Assembly: GCF_008245005.1 (NCBI RefSeq)
Contig: NZ_CP043427.1
Location: forward strand, 620,001-684,000
Direction: 5' to 3'
Length of the DNA: 64,000 nt
Source: Campylobacter sputorum subsp. sputorum
GTDB lineage: Bacteria > Campylobacterota > Campylobacteria > Campylobacterales > Campylobacteraceae
Positions within the stretch are counted from its first letter, which is position 1. The number at the start of each line of letters is the position of its first letter. The notes beneath the pieces were generated by a model. It worked only from the letters and a program-made list of their open reading frames with translations. It had not been told where the DNA came from and ran no database searches. Positions 26,850 through 36,311 of the stretch are shown here, piece by piece. The translations under genes were made by a program, and so were the position numbers.

Positions 26850-28232
26850 ATGATAACTAATTTACAAAAGAAATATTTTTTAGATTTACTTGGAGATGAA
26901 AACGCATATTTTGATGAGGCTCATAGAGTTGCGTATTGTTACGACGCGACTAAAAAAAGATATATGCCAGATGGAGTTTTGTTTCCAAGAAATGAAGAAG
27001 ATGTAAGCAAAATTTTAAAGTATTGTAATGAAAATAAAATTATAATTATTCCTCGCGGTGCAGGTAGCGGATTTACTGGAGGAGCTTTAGCTCATGAAGG
27101 TGGGATAATTTTAGCTTTTGAAAAGCATATGAATAAAATTTTAGAAATTGATATGGAAAATATGGTAGCAGTTGTTCAACCTGGATGTATAAATATCAAT
27201 CTTCAAAAAGAAGCGGGTAAAGTAGGGCTTTTTTATCCGCCAGATCCAGCTAGTGAAAATTATTCTACAATAGGCGGAAATGTGAGTGAAAATGCCGGAG
27301 GGATGAGAGCCGCAAAATATGGCATAACAAAAGATTTCGTTATGGCTTTAAGGGCAGTTTTGCCAAATGGAGACATTATAAGATGTGGCAAACGCACTAT
27401 AAAAGATGTAGCTGGGTATAATACCGCTGGAATTTTAATAGCAAGCGAGGGGACTTTGGCTGTGATTACTGAAATTACGCTAAAGCTTATCGCAAAGCCA
27501 AAATTTAAAAAAACTGCAATGGGTGTATTTAAAAGTGTTGATGACGCAATGAGGGCAGTTTATAAAACAATGGCAGCTGGTGTTACTCCTGTTGCTATGG
27601 AATTTTTAGATAATTTGAGTATAAGAGCTGTTGAGAATAAATTTAATAAAGGGTTGCCAAAAGAAGCGGGAGCTATACTTATAGCTGATGTTGATGGAAA
27701 TTTAGAAGTTTTGCTTGATAATGATTTAAAAGTTATAAATGAAGTTTTTAGTAAAAATGGTTGCATAGATTTTAAAATAGCAAAAAATGAAGAACAGAGT
27801 GCTGATTTGTGGTTTGCTAGAAGAAATTGTTCTCAAGCTATAACTTGCTATGGAAGTTTGAAATTAAATGAAGACATAACAGTTCCTAGATCAAAACTAC
27901 CAGAGCTTTTGTCTAAAATTTATGAAATTTCTAAAAAATATGATTTAACAATACCTTGTTTTGGGCATACTGGCGATGGCAATGTTCATACAAATGTGAT
28001 GGTAAATAAAGATAATGAAGATGAGGTTAAAAGGGGTTATGCTGCTATAGAAGAGATATTTAAAGTTACAATAGAGCTTGGTGGAACGCTTAGCGGAGAG
28101 CATGGAATAGGGCTAAGTAAAGCACCATATATGAAACTAGCTTTTAGCAATGCTGAAATGGAACTTTTTAGAACTATAAAAAAGGCATTTGATCCAAATA
28201 ATATACTAAATCCAAATAAAATGGGGCTATAA
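26850..28232 (+). CDS. glcD: FAD-linked glycolate/D-lactate dehydrogenase subunit GlcD
   Basis: This encodes 460 residues of the FAD-linked oxidase family. The PCMH-type FAD-binding domain (about 35-215) has IIPRGAGSGFTGGAL and YSTIGGNVSENAGGMRAAKYG. The C-terminal domain (about 220-460) has the GHTGDGNVHTNVMV His-rich motif and LSGEHGIGLSK. It oxidises a 2-hydroxy acid (glycolate or D-lactate) and passes electrons to the chain. No GlcE/GlcF or Fe-S partner is next to it, so substrate is uncertain. It converges on aroE with a 16-base gap. Confidence 0.88.
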   Translation: MITNLQKKYFLDLLGDENAYFDEAHRVAYCYDATKKRYMPDGVLFPRNEEDVSKILKYCNENKIIIIPRGAGSGFTGGALAHEGGIILAFEKHMNKILEIDMENMVAVVQPGCININLQKEAGKVGLFYPPDPASENYSTIGGNVSENAGGMRAAKYGITKDFVMALRAVLPNGDIIRCGKRTIKDVAGYNTAGILIASEGTLAVITEITLKLIAKPKFKKTAMGVFKSVDDAMRAVYKTMAAGVTPVAMEFLDNLSIRAVENKFNKGLPKEAGAILIADVDGNLEVLLDNDLKVINEVFSKNGCIDFKIAKNEEQSADLWFARRNCSQAITCYGSLKLNEDITVPRSKLPELLSKIYEISKKYDLTIPCFGHTGDGNVHTNVMVNKDNEDEVKRGYAAIEEIFKVTIELGGTLSGEHGIGLSKAPYMKLAFSNAEMELFRTIKKAFDPNNILNPNKMGL

Positions 28233-28248
28233 TTTTATTATAATCCCA

Positions 28249-29031
28249 TTAATTCAATACTTTTCTCATAGATTTTTCTACTTTTTCATTGTTTAGCTTG
28301 CCATCATTAAATATATTAAAAGCTAAAACAGCTTGATAAAGTAACATATCTAATCCATCTTTGTGTGTTATTTCATTTTTTTTGCATAAATTTAAAAATG
28401 GAGTTTGTTTATTGTAAATAACATCGTAAGCATACCTGCTTTGTTTTATAGTTGGTTCTAAAAGTTCTTTTGGCACAGGCAAAATATCTTCTTTTAATCC
28501 GGCACTTGTTGTATTTATCACTAAATCATACTTTGATATTTTAAAATCATCCCAAGTAAAGCAGTTTAAATCACTGAATTTAGCTAATTTTTCTTTGCTT
28601 CTATTTACTATATCAACTTGTATATTTTTTGTTTTTAGTATGTAAGATATAGCTTTTGCGGTCCCGCCAGCACCTATGATAAGGACTTTTTTTAAATTTT
28701 CAAAAGATTTTATAGATAGCAAAAATCCAGGAGCATCAGTGTTGTAACCTATGATTTTATTTGAGCGTTTAACAATGGTATTTACTGAGCCTATAGCTTT
28801 TGCGATTTTATCAAGCTCATCGCATTGTAATAGAGCTATTTCTTTATGTGGAACTGTTATATTTGCTCCACATAAATTTAAAGATTTGAAAGTTTCTATA
28901 AGTTTTGAGCCATCATTTAAGCAAACTCTTGTATAAACCGCATCTATATTTAAATCATAAAAGGCTATATTGTGGAGTCTAGGAGATATTGAGTGATCTA
29001 CTGGATTTCCAAATATAGCGTAAATATCCAT
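28249..29031 (-). CDS. aroE: shikimate dehydrogenase
   Basis: This encodes 260 residues. The substrate domain has FGNPVDHSISPRLHN near residues 6-20 and the catalytic Lys in NITVPHKE. The NADP domain has the GAGGTAKAI loop near 118-126 and NTTSAGL. It reduces 3-dehydroshikimate to shikimate in aromatic amino acid synthesis. The ATG overlaps the stop of the upstream SPOR gene by one base. Last gene of the long gatC-to-aroE minus-strand run. Confidence 0.95.
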   Translation of the reverse strand: MDIYAIFGNPVDHSISPRLHNIAFYDLNIDAVYTRVCLNDGSKLIETFKSLNLCGANITVPHKEIALLQCDELDKIAKAIGSVNTIVKRSNKIIGYNTDAPGFLLSIKSFENLKKVLIIGAGGTAKAISYILKTKNIQVDIVNRSKEKLAKFSDLNCFTWDDFKISKYDLVINTTSAGLKEDILPVPKELLEPTIKQSRYAYDVIYNKQTPFLNLCKKNEITHKDGLDMLLYQAVLAFNIFNDGKLNNEKVEKSMRKVLN

Positions 29032-29867
29032 TATTTTACTCTAAATATAAATGCGTTTGGATTTATTTTAGATCGTATATCTTTCAAGGCACCATCTACT
29101 TTGGCATTATCATATGATCCAACTAAAATTTTGTTTATTTTTTTACCATTTATCGTTGTTTCATAAACCTTGTAATCATATCCGTTATTTTTTAATTTCT
29201 TAAAAAGTTCGGTATTTGTATTTACTTTGGTTACCGATGCAACTTGTATATATGTTCCAGCACTTACTCCACTAGCATTAGAAGCACTTTTTGAAGTATT
29301 TGTTGTTTTTTTGTTGTTTATGCTAACTGATTGTTTTATAGGTTTAGTATCTTTTTTTGCCTCGGTTTTAGTTGTAGCTGTTGTGTCTTTTTTAGTGGTT
29401 GGTTTATTTTCTGTTTTAGTGTCTGTTGTTTTTGTAGCTACATCTTTTTTAGTTTCTTGTGTTTTAGGAGATTCTTCTTTTTGGACTACCGGTTGTGTTG
29501 GTAATGAATCTTTGTTGTTTATAGTTGCTTGTTGTCTTAATTCTTCTTTTTCTTTTAAATTTTTAACAATATCTTCAAAACTTTGTTTTTGAGATGAATT
29601 TTCATCTTGTAATATTGGAACTTGTTCAAAAATAGTATCATTTGGTTCGCTTTTTTGAACTGTTTCAATCTCAGGAGGTATAATAACTCTACCATCATTT
29701 TGTGCTGTATTATCTGAGCTATTTAACATTTTCATAACAAAAAGAATTATTAAAAATAAAATAACTAAAGAAGCTATTATAATCAGCAATTTTCTCATTT
29801 TACGAGAATTTGAACCATCATCTTTGTCATCTAAAACTAAGTCTTTTAATTCGTTGTTTTCTTCCAT
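29031..29867 (-). CDS. SPOR-domain membrane protein
   Basis: This encodes 278 residues. A cytoplasmic N-terminus (about 1-25) leads to one membrane helix (about 27-46), then a long Thr/Lys/Pro-rich periplasmic linker (about 90-195), and a C-terminal SPOR domain (about 203-278: GTYIQVASVTKVNTNTELF, KILVGSYDNAKVDGALKDIR). SPOR domains bind stripped septal peptidoglycan, so the protein probably acts in cell division or envelope maintenance. The repetitive KTET-type linker is low complexity. C. jejuni has an equivalent at this position before aroE. Confidence 0.88.
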   Translation of the reverse strand: MEENNELKDLVLDDKDDGSNSRKMRKLLIIIASLVILFLIILFVMKMLNSSDNTAQNDGRVIIPPEIETVQKSEPNDTIFEQVPILQDENSSQKQSFEDIVKNLKEKEELRQQATINNKDSLPTQPVVQKEESPKTQETKKDVATKTTDTKTENKPTTKKDTTATTKTEAKKDTKPIKQSVSINNKKTTNTSKSASNASGVSAGTYIQVASVTKVNTNTELFKKLKNNGYDYKVYETTINGKKINKILVGSYDNAKVDGALKDIRSKINPNAFIFRVK

Positions 29868-29879
29868 ATTTTCTCCTTT

Positions 29880-30422
29880 TTACATATGCTTAGCCCAAGA
29901 AGCTCCGCGTTCTTTTTGATAAAGCTCATAAGGCAGTGTAAGTATATTAAATTCTTTAGGAACATCAAGAGTTGGAAAAACTTTCCACTCTTTCATCATT
30001 TTAGCATTTAAGAGCATAGAAAGCCTATTTGCAATCTGACAACCTTCTTCAAAAGTAGTATGTCCTTTGTGTATATAAAGGTGTAGATGCCCTGGCGTCT
30101 TTGTAGTATAAGCTGTAAAATTCATATAGCCTTCTTCTCTAAAAAGAAGCTGAGCTCTGTGCCAAAATCTATCTGGCATTCTGCCGTTATAATCAAAGAC
30201 TATATTTTCAACTTTATTAAATTTATTTACCAAAGAATGAGCTACTGTGATTTCATTATTTAAATGTTTTTGCATGATATTAAAATCAAGTGGTTCATCA
30301 ATACGCTCAAATTTATCAAAAAATACTCTACCTTTATATTCTGTTTTTTGAACTATCGTATCTCTTTTTATATAATAATGGTCTTTTATTATCTTTATAA
30401 GTGCAAGATCTATTGTTTGCAT
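29880..30422 (-). CDS. DUF1882 family protein
   Basis: This encodes 180 residues of a family restricted to Campylobacterota as far as I know. Features are an acidic/aromatic N-terminus, FTAYTTKTPGHLHLYIHKGH near 118-137 and a conserved C-terminal LPYELYQKERG. There are no membrane segments. The ATG overlaps the glyA stop by one base. Function is unknown; tight coupling with glyA and the SPOR gene is conserved with C. jejuni. Confidence 0.85.
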   Translation of the reverse strand: MQTIDLALIKIIKDHYYIKRDTIVQKTEYKGRVFFDKFERIDEPLDFNIMQKHLNNEITVAHSLVNKFNKVENIVFDYNGRMPDRFWHRAQLLFREEGYMNFTAYTTKTPGHLHLYIHKGHTTFEEGCQIANRLSMLLNAKMMKEWKVFPTLDVPKEFNILTLPYELYQKERGASWAKHM

Positions 30423-31669
30423 TAAAACATAGCCTTGTCATATATTATAAATTTAGAAGCCAATTCTTCTAGCTCTTTTCTTATATTTTGTTGCAAAGAT
30501 TCGTTTGTTATATCATCTAAAACATCGGCTATTTTATTTGCTATAAACTCAAACTCTTTTTCTTTCATTCCTCTTGCTGTTAGAGCAGGGCTTCCTATAC
30601 GAATACCACTTGTTATAAATGGACTTCTTGTTTCTCCTGGAACTGTATTTTTATTTACTGTAATTCCAGCATTTCCTAAAGCATGATCAGCGTCTTTTCC
30701 GCTAAAAGATTTATTTAAAAAGCTTACCAAGATTAAGTGATTGTCTGTTCCGCCACTTACTAAATCATATCCTCTTTTCATCATTACATCGCCAAGCATT
30801 TTAGCATTTGCTTTTACTTGTTTTGCATATACTTTCCATTCATCGCTAAGATTGTGTTTGAAGCCAACTGCTTTTGCTGCTATAACATGCATAAGTGGTC
30901 CACCTTGAATTCCAGGGAATATGCTTGAGTTTACCTTTTTTGCAATCTCTTCATCATTTGTCATAATTATACCGCCTCTTGGACCTCGTAAAGTTTTATG
31001 AGTTGTTGAGCTTACAACATGACAATGCGGAAATGGACTTTGGTGTTCTCCTGCTACAACTAGACCTGCAATATGTGCAACATCCGCAAAAAGATACGCA
31101 CCAACGCTATCTGCAATACTTCTAAATTTAGCAAAATCAATCTCTCTTGCATACGCACTTGCACCACAAACTATCATTTTTGGTTTAACAATTTGTGCTA
31201 TTTCTTGGACTTTATCATAATTTATTCTTCCATCTAATTCAACGCCATAAAAAAAGCTTTCATAGTATTTTCCGCTACTTGAAACTTTTGCTCCATGAGT
31301 TAAATGTCCGCCATGACTTAAATCCATTCCTAGGATTTTGTCACCTGGTTTTAAAAGTGCTCCGTAAACTCCTTGATTTGCTTGACTTCCTGAGTTTGGT
31401 TGAACATTTGCAAATTTGCAATTAAAAAGTTTTTTACATCTTTCTATGGCTATTTCTTCGACGCCATCTACAAATTCACAACCACCATAATATCTCTTTC
31501 CTGGGTATCCTTCGGCGTATTTGTTTGTAAATATCGAACCCATAACTTCCATAACATCTGGATATGTGAAGTTTTCACTAGCTATCATCTCCAACCCATA
31601 AGTCTGTCTTTTTAACTCTTTATTTGCAAGATCGAAAATTTCTTTATCAAATTGCTCTAAATTTGACAT
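30422..31669 (-). CDS. glyA: serine hydroxymethyltransferase
   Basis: This encodes 415 residues, the standard length. It has [14 protein letters not shown]-type sequence near 27-37, [19 protein letters not shown] near 50-68, and the PLP-lysine motif [14 protein letters not shown] near 220-233. It interconverts serine and glycine with tetrahydrofolate, the main source of one-carbon units. It lies directly after lysS, sharing a base at the junction. Confidence 0.97.
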   Translation of the reverse strand: MSNLEQFDKEIFDLANKELKRQTYGLEMIASENFTYPDVMEVMGSIFTNKYAEGYPGKRYYGGCEFVDGVEEIAIERCKKLFNCKFANVQPNSGSQANQGVYGALLKPGDKILGMDLSHGGHLTHGAKVSSSGKYYESFFYGVELDGRINYDKVQEIAQIVKPKMIVCGASAYAREIDFAKFRSIADSVGAYLFADVAHIAGLVVAGEHQSPFPHCHVVSSTTHKTLRGPRGGIIMTNDEEIAKKVNSSIFPGIQGGPLMHVIAAKAVGFKHNLSDEWKVYAKQVKANAKMLGDVMMKRGYDLVSGGTDNHLILVSFLNKSFSGKDADHALGNAGITVNKNTVPGETRSPFITSGIRIGSPALTARGMKEKEFEFIANKIADVLDDITNESLQQNIRKELEELASKFIIYDKAMF

Positions 31670-33189
31670 TATTGCTCCTTTTGTAAATCTGAATCTAAAT
31701 TTTTTATTGGTTTCATTGCTGGAAAAAGTATAACATCTCTTATAGATACTTTATCTAGCAACAACATAACAAGTCTATCAATTCCAAGCCCCCAACCAGC
31801 TGTTGGCGGCATAGCATAACCTAGTGCTTTTACATAATCTTCATCCATCTCGTGAGCTTCATCATCGCCAGCATTTTTTGCATCAATTTGAGCTTTAAAT
31901 CTATTGTATTGATCAAGTGGGTCATTAAGCTCATTGAATGCATTTGCAAGCTCTCTTCCTGCTATGAAAAGTTCAAATCTTTCTGCAATATTTGAATCTT
32001 TATCGCTTCTTCTTGAAAGAGGGCTAATGGATATTGGAAAATCAATTATAAATGTTGGATTTATAAGTTTATCTTCTACATAGTTATCAAAAAGCTCAGC
32101 TTGTAAGTGTCCTAAATCAAGTTTATCATTTGCTTCAAATCCATCTTGTTTTAGTTTTGCTAATATCTGTTCTTTATCATTTATAATTTCTTTTGAAATT
32201 CCGCCAATATCACTAAGTGCATCAAGATACTTAATTCTTGCAAAAGGTTTTGAAAAGTCAATATCTCTTCCATCAAATTTTATAATTTTTTCTAGATTTA
32301 ATTTATCCAAAAGCTCTTTAAATAGCTCTTCTGTTAAATCCATTACTTCAAAATAATCGTGCCAAGCCCAGTAAAACTCAATGCTAGTAAACTCAGGATT
32401 ATGTGTTAAATCCATACCTTCATTTCTAAAACAGCGATTTATCTCAAAAACGGCTTCCATTCCACCGACAACTAGCCTTTTTAAGTATAATTCAGGTGCT
32501 ATTTTTAAGTATCTATCCACATCTAAGGCATTGTGATGAGTTATAAAAGGTTTTGCATTAGCTCCACCTGCTATAGGGTGCATCATAGGTGTTTCAACTT
32601 CCAAAAAACCTCTTTCTTCAAAAAATCTTCTAATTATCTTAATAATAAAAGATCTTTTTTCAAAAGTTTCCCTTACTTCTGAGTTCATTATCATATCAAG
32701 ATATCTTTGGCGATATCGCATTTCTTTATCTGTTAAACCATGAAATTTCTCTGGAAGCGGCGATATACTTTTTGAAGCTAAAGTTATATCACTGGCATGT
32801 AAGCTAAATTCTCCGGTTTTAGTTATAAATGCATAGCCTTTTACTGTTATTATATCTCCAACTTCTATATTTTTTTTACTAAAAGAGTATTTTTCCTCGC
32901 CAATACTATCTCTTGAAAAATATATCTGAATATTTCCGCTTTGATCTTCGATGTTTGCAAAAGTTGATTTTCCGGCAACTCTTTTTAGTTTTACTCTTCC
33001 AGCTAATGTAACTGAGTTTTCTTCACTCTCTCTTTTTTCTTCTGTATTTTTTATGTGAGCAAATTTACTTTTAAATTCGCTTATATTTATATCTTTTTTT
33101 AAAAAATGTGGATATGGATTTATACCGATATCATTTATGTCTTTTATTTTTTGTATTCTTTGTTCTTCAAATTGTGTATCAAAAATCAC
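31669..33189 (-). CDS. lysS: lysyl-tRNA synthetase, class II
   Basis: This encodes 506 residues from a GTG start that overlaps the fur stop (GTGA). An N-terminal OB-fold anticodon-binding domain (about 55-150, with [20 protein letters not shown]) is followed by the class II catalytic core: [20 protein letters not shown], the motif 2 segment [20 protein letters not shown], and motif 3 [13 protein letters not shown]. It charges tRNA-Lys. The fur-lysS-glyA order is as in C. jejuni. Confidence 0.97.
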   Translation of the reverse strand: MIFDTQFEEQRIQKIKDINDIGINPYPHFLKKDINISEFKSKFAHIKNTEEKRESEENSVTLAGRVKLKRVAGKSTFANIEDQSGNIQIYFSRDSIGEEKYSFSKKNIEVGDIITVKGYAFITKTGEFSLHASDITLASKSISPLPEKFHGLTDKEMRYRQRYLDMIMNSEVRETFEKRSFIIKIIRRFFEERGFLEVETPMMHPIAGGANAKPFITHHNALDVDRYLKIAPELYLKRLVVGGMEAVFEINRCFRNEGMDLTHNPEFTSIEFYWAWHDYFEVMDLTEELFKELLDKLNLEKIIKFDGRDIDFSKPFARIKYLDALSDIGGISKEIINDKEQILAKLKQDGFEANDKLDLGHLQAELFDNYVEDKLINPTFIIDFPISISPLSRRSDKDSNIAERFELFIAGRELANAFNELNDPLDQYNRFKAQIDAKNAGDDEAHEMDEDYVKALGYAMPPTAGWGLGIDRLVMLLLDKVSIRDVILFPAMKPIKNLDSDLQKEQ

Positions 33190-33653
33190 TTATTACCTCT
33201 CTTTTTTTGGCAGTTTTTGCATATCCCATATAGCTGCATAATATGACCTGTGAGTTCAAATCCGTGCTCTTTTGCTATAGCAATTTGTCTTTTTTCTATG
33301 GCTGCATCTTCAAATTCTATTATAAGACCGCAATGTTTGCATATCATATGATCATGGTGTGGTTTTGTAGCAAGTTCAAATTTCTTACCTTGTGAGCCAA
33401 AAGTAATTGTAGTTACCATTTCAGCTTCTTCTAATAAATTTAAAGTCCTATAAACAGTAGCTATACCTAAGTTTAATTCAGGGTATTTTTCTTTTATGAG
33501 CAAATATATATTTTCTGGCGTAAAGTGTTCATCGGATTTATAAAGAGTTTTTACTAAAATTTCTCTTTGTTTTGTAAATTTAAGACCATTTTCCTTTAAA
33601 ATTTTTTTGAAATTGTCAATAAGCGTGTCGTATTCTATATTTTCTATCAACAT
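33186..33653 (-). CDS. fur: ferric uptake regulator
   Basis: This encodes 155 residues. The winged-helix domain (about 15-90) contains [16 protein letters not shown] and [15 protein letters not shown]. The dimerisation domain has the metal ligands in [13 protein letters not shown], and a second structural CxxC in CKNCQ. Both Cys pairs predict the structural zinc site. With Fe2+ it represses iron uptake and can also act without metal in Campylobacter. It overlaps cvpA by one base upstream and lysS by four downstream. Fur rather than PerR is chosen from the lysS-linked position and length. Confidence 0.93.
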   Translation of the reverse strand: MLIENIEYDTLIDNFKKILKENGLKFTKQREILVKTLYKSDEHFTPENIYLLIKEKYPELNLGIATVYRTLNLLEEAEMVTTITFGSQGKKFELATKPHHDHMICKHCGLIIEFEDAAIEKRQIAIAKEHGFELTGHIMQLYGICKNCQKKRGNK

Positions 33654-34246
33654 TATTTCTCCTTAGTTAGGTTTTGATCATACAAACTTATATTATCATC
33701 TAGAGTTAAATTTTGATCATCTAAATTTTGTATCTTAACATTAAAATCATCTTTTATTTTGTCTATATTTATGTTCATTATCCATTTTCCGCATTCAAGC
33801 ATTGTTTCATATACTACACTTCCTCTAAGAATTGGTTCTATTTTTGAATTTAACACATATATATTTGCAATAACAACAAATATTACAGAAAATATCAAAA
33901 AAACTTTAGCACAACCAAATACCAGACCGCCAAGTCTATCAAAAAAGCCTAAAGCGCTTGCTCTTAGAAATTTTGTAAGTATATTTCCAACTATCAAACA
34001 AGCTAACCAAAAAACTATAAATGAGGCTATAAAAGCTATAAATGATAGCATTTGTTTATTGTCTGTTTGATACAAATATGTGCTTATAAGTTCTTGTGCG
34101 CCATCAAATCTAGTGGCAAATATAATACCGCCTATTATACCGATTAGTCCAAAAATTTCTTTTATAAGACCATTTATAGCACCTTTTATGCCAACTAGTA
34201 TAATTATACCAAGTATTATTGCATCAAACCAATTAACTACGCTCAT
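33653..34246 (-). CDS. CvpA family membrane protein
   Basis: This encodes 197 residues. Four membrane segments lie in the first 130 residues, with the CvpA pattern [20 protein letters not shown] at the start and the [10 protein letters not shown] motif near 104-113. A charged C-terminal tail follows. CvpA in E. coli supports colicin V production and envelope homeostasis; its biochemical role here is unknown. Start overlaps the pilT stop by four bases. Confidence 0.87.
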   Translation of the reverse strand: MSVVNWFDAIILGIIILVGIKGAINGLIKEIFGLIGIIGGIIFATRFDGAQELISTYLYQTDNKQMLSFIAFIASFIVFWLACLIVGNILTKFLRASALGFFDRLGGLVFGCAKVFLIFSVIFVVIANIYVLNSKIEPILRGSVVYETMLECGKWIMNINIDKIKDDFNVKIQNLDDQNLTLDDNISLYDQNLTKEK

Positions 34247-35328
34247 ATATTTTCCATTAATGCTTTTAGTTCATTTGGGCTTGTTGAGTATCTCAAAGCT
34301 ATCTCTTTTGATATTTCTCTTGCTTTTAATAATTTTATCATATTTTGAGTTTGTGTTACCATTCCGCTTTCGATTTGACCTAGTTGCATTTGAGAATAAA
34401 TTTGATGAATTTTATTTTCTCTAATCAAATTTGAAATAGCTGAGTTATTTATAAGTATCTCATGGCAAACAGCTCTACCTTCGCCAATTTTTGGTATCAA
34501 TGCTTGAGATATTACAGCCGTAAGCGATATAGAAAGCATACTTCTAATTTGAGCTTGTTTCCCAGCTTCAAAGCTATCTATTATTCTGTTTATTGTCTGC
34601 ATAGCTGAGTTTGTGTGAAGTGTTCCAAGGACTAGATGCCCAGATTCAGCTGCTGTTATAGCTATGGAAATAGTTTCTTCATCTCTGAGCTCGCCTATTA
34701 GAATGACATCTGGATCTTGTCTTAGGGCGTATTTTAAAGCATTTTTATAATTATGTGTATCTGTGCCAATATTTCTAAGTGAAAAAACAGATCTTTTGTT
34801 TTTATGTATAAACTCAACTGGATCTTCTATAGTTATTATATGTTTTCTATATTTTAAATTTATCTCATTTAACATAGCTGCTAGTGTGGTGGATTTTCCA
34901 GATCCTGTTGGACCACTAACTAAGATAAGTCCTTTTTCTCTTTTGATGACATCTTTTAAAATGTTTGGTGCCTTAATATCATCTAAAGAAGGTATTTCTA
35001 ATGGAATTATACGAAAGGCTGCTGCCATATTACCATTTCCGGTATAATAATAATTACCTCTAAATCTACCTATATTAGGAAGTTCTATGGCAAAATCAAG
35101 CTCTTTTTGCTCTTCAAGTATGCTTCTTTGTTCATCTGAAATTAATGTATAGCAAAGGTGCTGTATATCTTTTCCATTTAATACTTGTAAATCTAGAGGT
35201 TTTAATGTCCCATCAACTCTAATTTGTGGTTCACTATTAGATACTAAATGCAAATCACTTGCTCTATGAGCCACAACTGTTCTTAAAAGTGTTTCAACAT
35301 CAAAGTCTAAGCTGAGTTTTTCTTCCAA
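34243..35328 (-). CDS. pilT: PilT-type retraction ATPase
   Basis: This encodes 361 residues from a TTG start with AAAGGAT about eight bases upstream. The N-terminal PAS-like domain (about 1-100) has RASDLHLV. The ATPase core has Walker A GPTGSGKST near 138-146, the Asp box IITIEDPVEFIH, Walker B LRQDPDVILIGELRDEET and the His box GHLVLGTLHTNSA. The PilT-specific AIRNLIRE motif is seen as AISNLIRE near 299-306. It powers pilus retraction at the inner membrane. Its location between gatC and cvpA is not the C. jejuni order. The extension ATPase and platform protein are elsewhere. Confidence 0.92.
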   Translation of the reverse strand: MEEKLSLDFDVETLLRTVVAHRASDLHLVSNSEPQIRVDGTLKPLDLQVLNGKDIQHLCYTLISDEQRSILEEQKELDFAIELPNIGRFRGNYYYTGNGNMAAAFRIIPLEIPSLDDIKAPNILKDVIKREKGLILVSGPTGSGKSTTLAAMLNEINLKYRKHIITIEDPVEFIHKNKRSVFSLRNIGTDTHNYKNALKYALRQDPDVILIGELRDEETISIAITAAESGHLVLGTLHTNSAMQTINRIIDSFEAGKQAQIRSMLSISLTAVISQALIPKIGEGRAVCHEILINNSAISNLIRENKIHQIYSQMQLGQIESGMVTQTQNMIKLLKAREISKEIALRYSTSPNELKALMENI

Positions 35329-35339
35329 ATACTATCCTT

Positions 35340-35630
35340 TTACTCTATGATTTTTGGTACAACAAAAAAATTGCCATCACTATTTGGGTTATTTTTTAGT
35401 ATAATTTCTATTGTATCTTGATCATTTTTAGGTTCGTCATTTCTTAGTATTAATCCATTGTTTATATTATTTACTGTTTGCTCTACGCTATCTAAATCAA
35501 GTTCGTTTAAATTTTCTACAAAAGATACAATTTCAGTGAGTTGTTTTGATATTTCTTGGCGTTTATCATCGCTTATTTTAAGAGAGCTTAGTTTCTCTAT
35601 CTTAGTAAATAAAGAGTCATTTATAGTCAT
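35340..35630 (-). CDS. gatC: Asp/Glu-tRNA amidotransferase subunit C
   Basis: This encodes 96 residues: ITEIVSFVENLNELDL near 26-41 and the C-terminal LRNDEP motif, both typical of GatC. It stabilises the GatAB complex that converts misacylated Glu-tRNA-Gln or Asp-tRNA-Asn. It is the first gene of the long minus-strand run; the gap before it contains a minus-strand TATAAT-like box. Confidence 0.92.
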   Translation of the reverse strand: MTINDSLFTKIEKLSSLKISDDKRQEISKQLTEIVSFVENLNELDLDSVEQTVNNINNGLILRNDEPKNDQDTIEIILKNNPNSDGNFFVVPKIIE

Positions 35631-35750
35631 ATTTTACCTTAAATATTAAAAAATTGAAATTATTATAACACATTTATCTTTAACTTAGGGCTGTTTTAAA
35701 ATTATTTATGCTACAATTAAGCCAAAATTTTTATTAGCAAGGATTAGACA

Positions 35751-36311
35751 TTGGCTTTAAAAGATAATTTACAGTCCATAAAATCAGAAATTAGCTCCGA
35801 AGAGCAGTTTTTGGAAAATATGATAAAAGGCGAGAGATTTTTTCATAAGTATTTTAAATCTATAATCATAATATTAGTTGTGGCACTTAGTGCTTTTGTT
35901 ATATATAAATTTGTTGAATACAAAAAAGAATCAGATATAATTAGTGCAAATGAAGCTTATAATAGGCTTTTTCAAAATAAAGAGCAAAAAGGCGATAAAG
36001 AACTATTAAAAGAAAAAGCACCATCTTTGTATGCAATGTATATTTTATCTGATACAAATAGTAGCTCAAATTTAGAAGAGCTAAAAAATTTAAAAGGTGT
36101 TGACCCATTTTTGATTGATTTGGCTAAATTTAAAACCAATAAAAACAATGATACCCTACTACTTAATTACGCAGCACTGCTAAAAGGTTTTGAGTTTATA
36201 AAAAATGGTGATTTTGGAAAGGCAGACATAGAGTTTTCAAAAATTCCAATGGATTCAAACTTACAAAAAATTATAAAAAATTTAAAACACTATAATGGAA
36301 CACAAAAATGA
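35751..36311 (+). CDS. YfgM-like membrane-anchored TPR protein
   Basis: This encodes 186 residues from a TTG start preceded by AAGGAT. A cytoplasmic N-terminus (about 1-34) and a single membrane helix (about 37-56) precede a helical periplasmic region with TPR-like repeats (about 60-180). This layout matches YfgM (TPR_21 type), an ancillary SecYEG partner in E. coli. The next gene is a beta-propeller lipoprotein, as yfgM is next to bamB in E. coli, which strengthens the call. It overlaps that gene by four bases. Confidence 0.7.
   Translation: MALKDNLQSIKSEISSEEQFLENMIKGERFFHKYFKSIIIILVVALSAFVIYKFVEYKKESDIISANEAYNRLFQNKEQKGDKELLKEKAPSLYAMYILSDTNSSSNLEELKNLKGVDPFLIDLAKFKTNKNNDTLLLNYAALLKGFEFIKNGDFGKADIEFSKIPMDSNLQKIIKNLKHYNGTQK

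Noticed and set aside
28225-28255. Terminator hairpin between glcD and aroE
   Set aside because: The GGG...CCC and TATAA/TTATA complement is weak and interrupted; not convincing as a separate feature.
29227-29592. Plus-strand open frame of 121 codons opposite the SPOR gene
   Set aside because: It is antisense to the low-complexity Lys/Thr/Glu-rich linker, whose reverse complement is naturally open; it has no ribosome site or recognisable protein features.
30435-31615. Plus-strand open frames opposite glyA
   Set aside because: Antisense to a fully recognised enzyme; no independent evidence.
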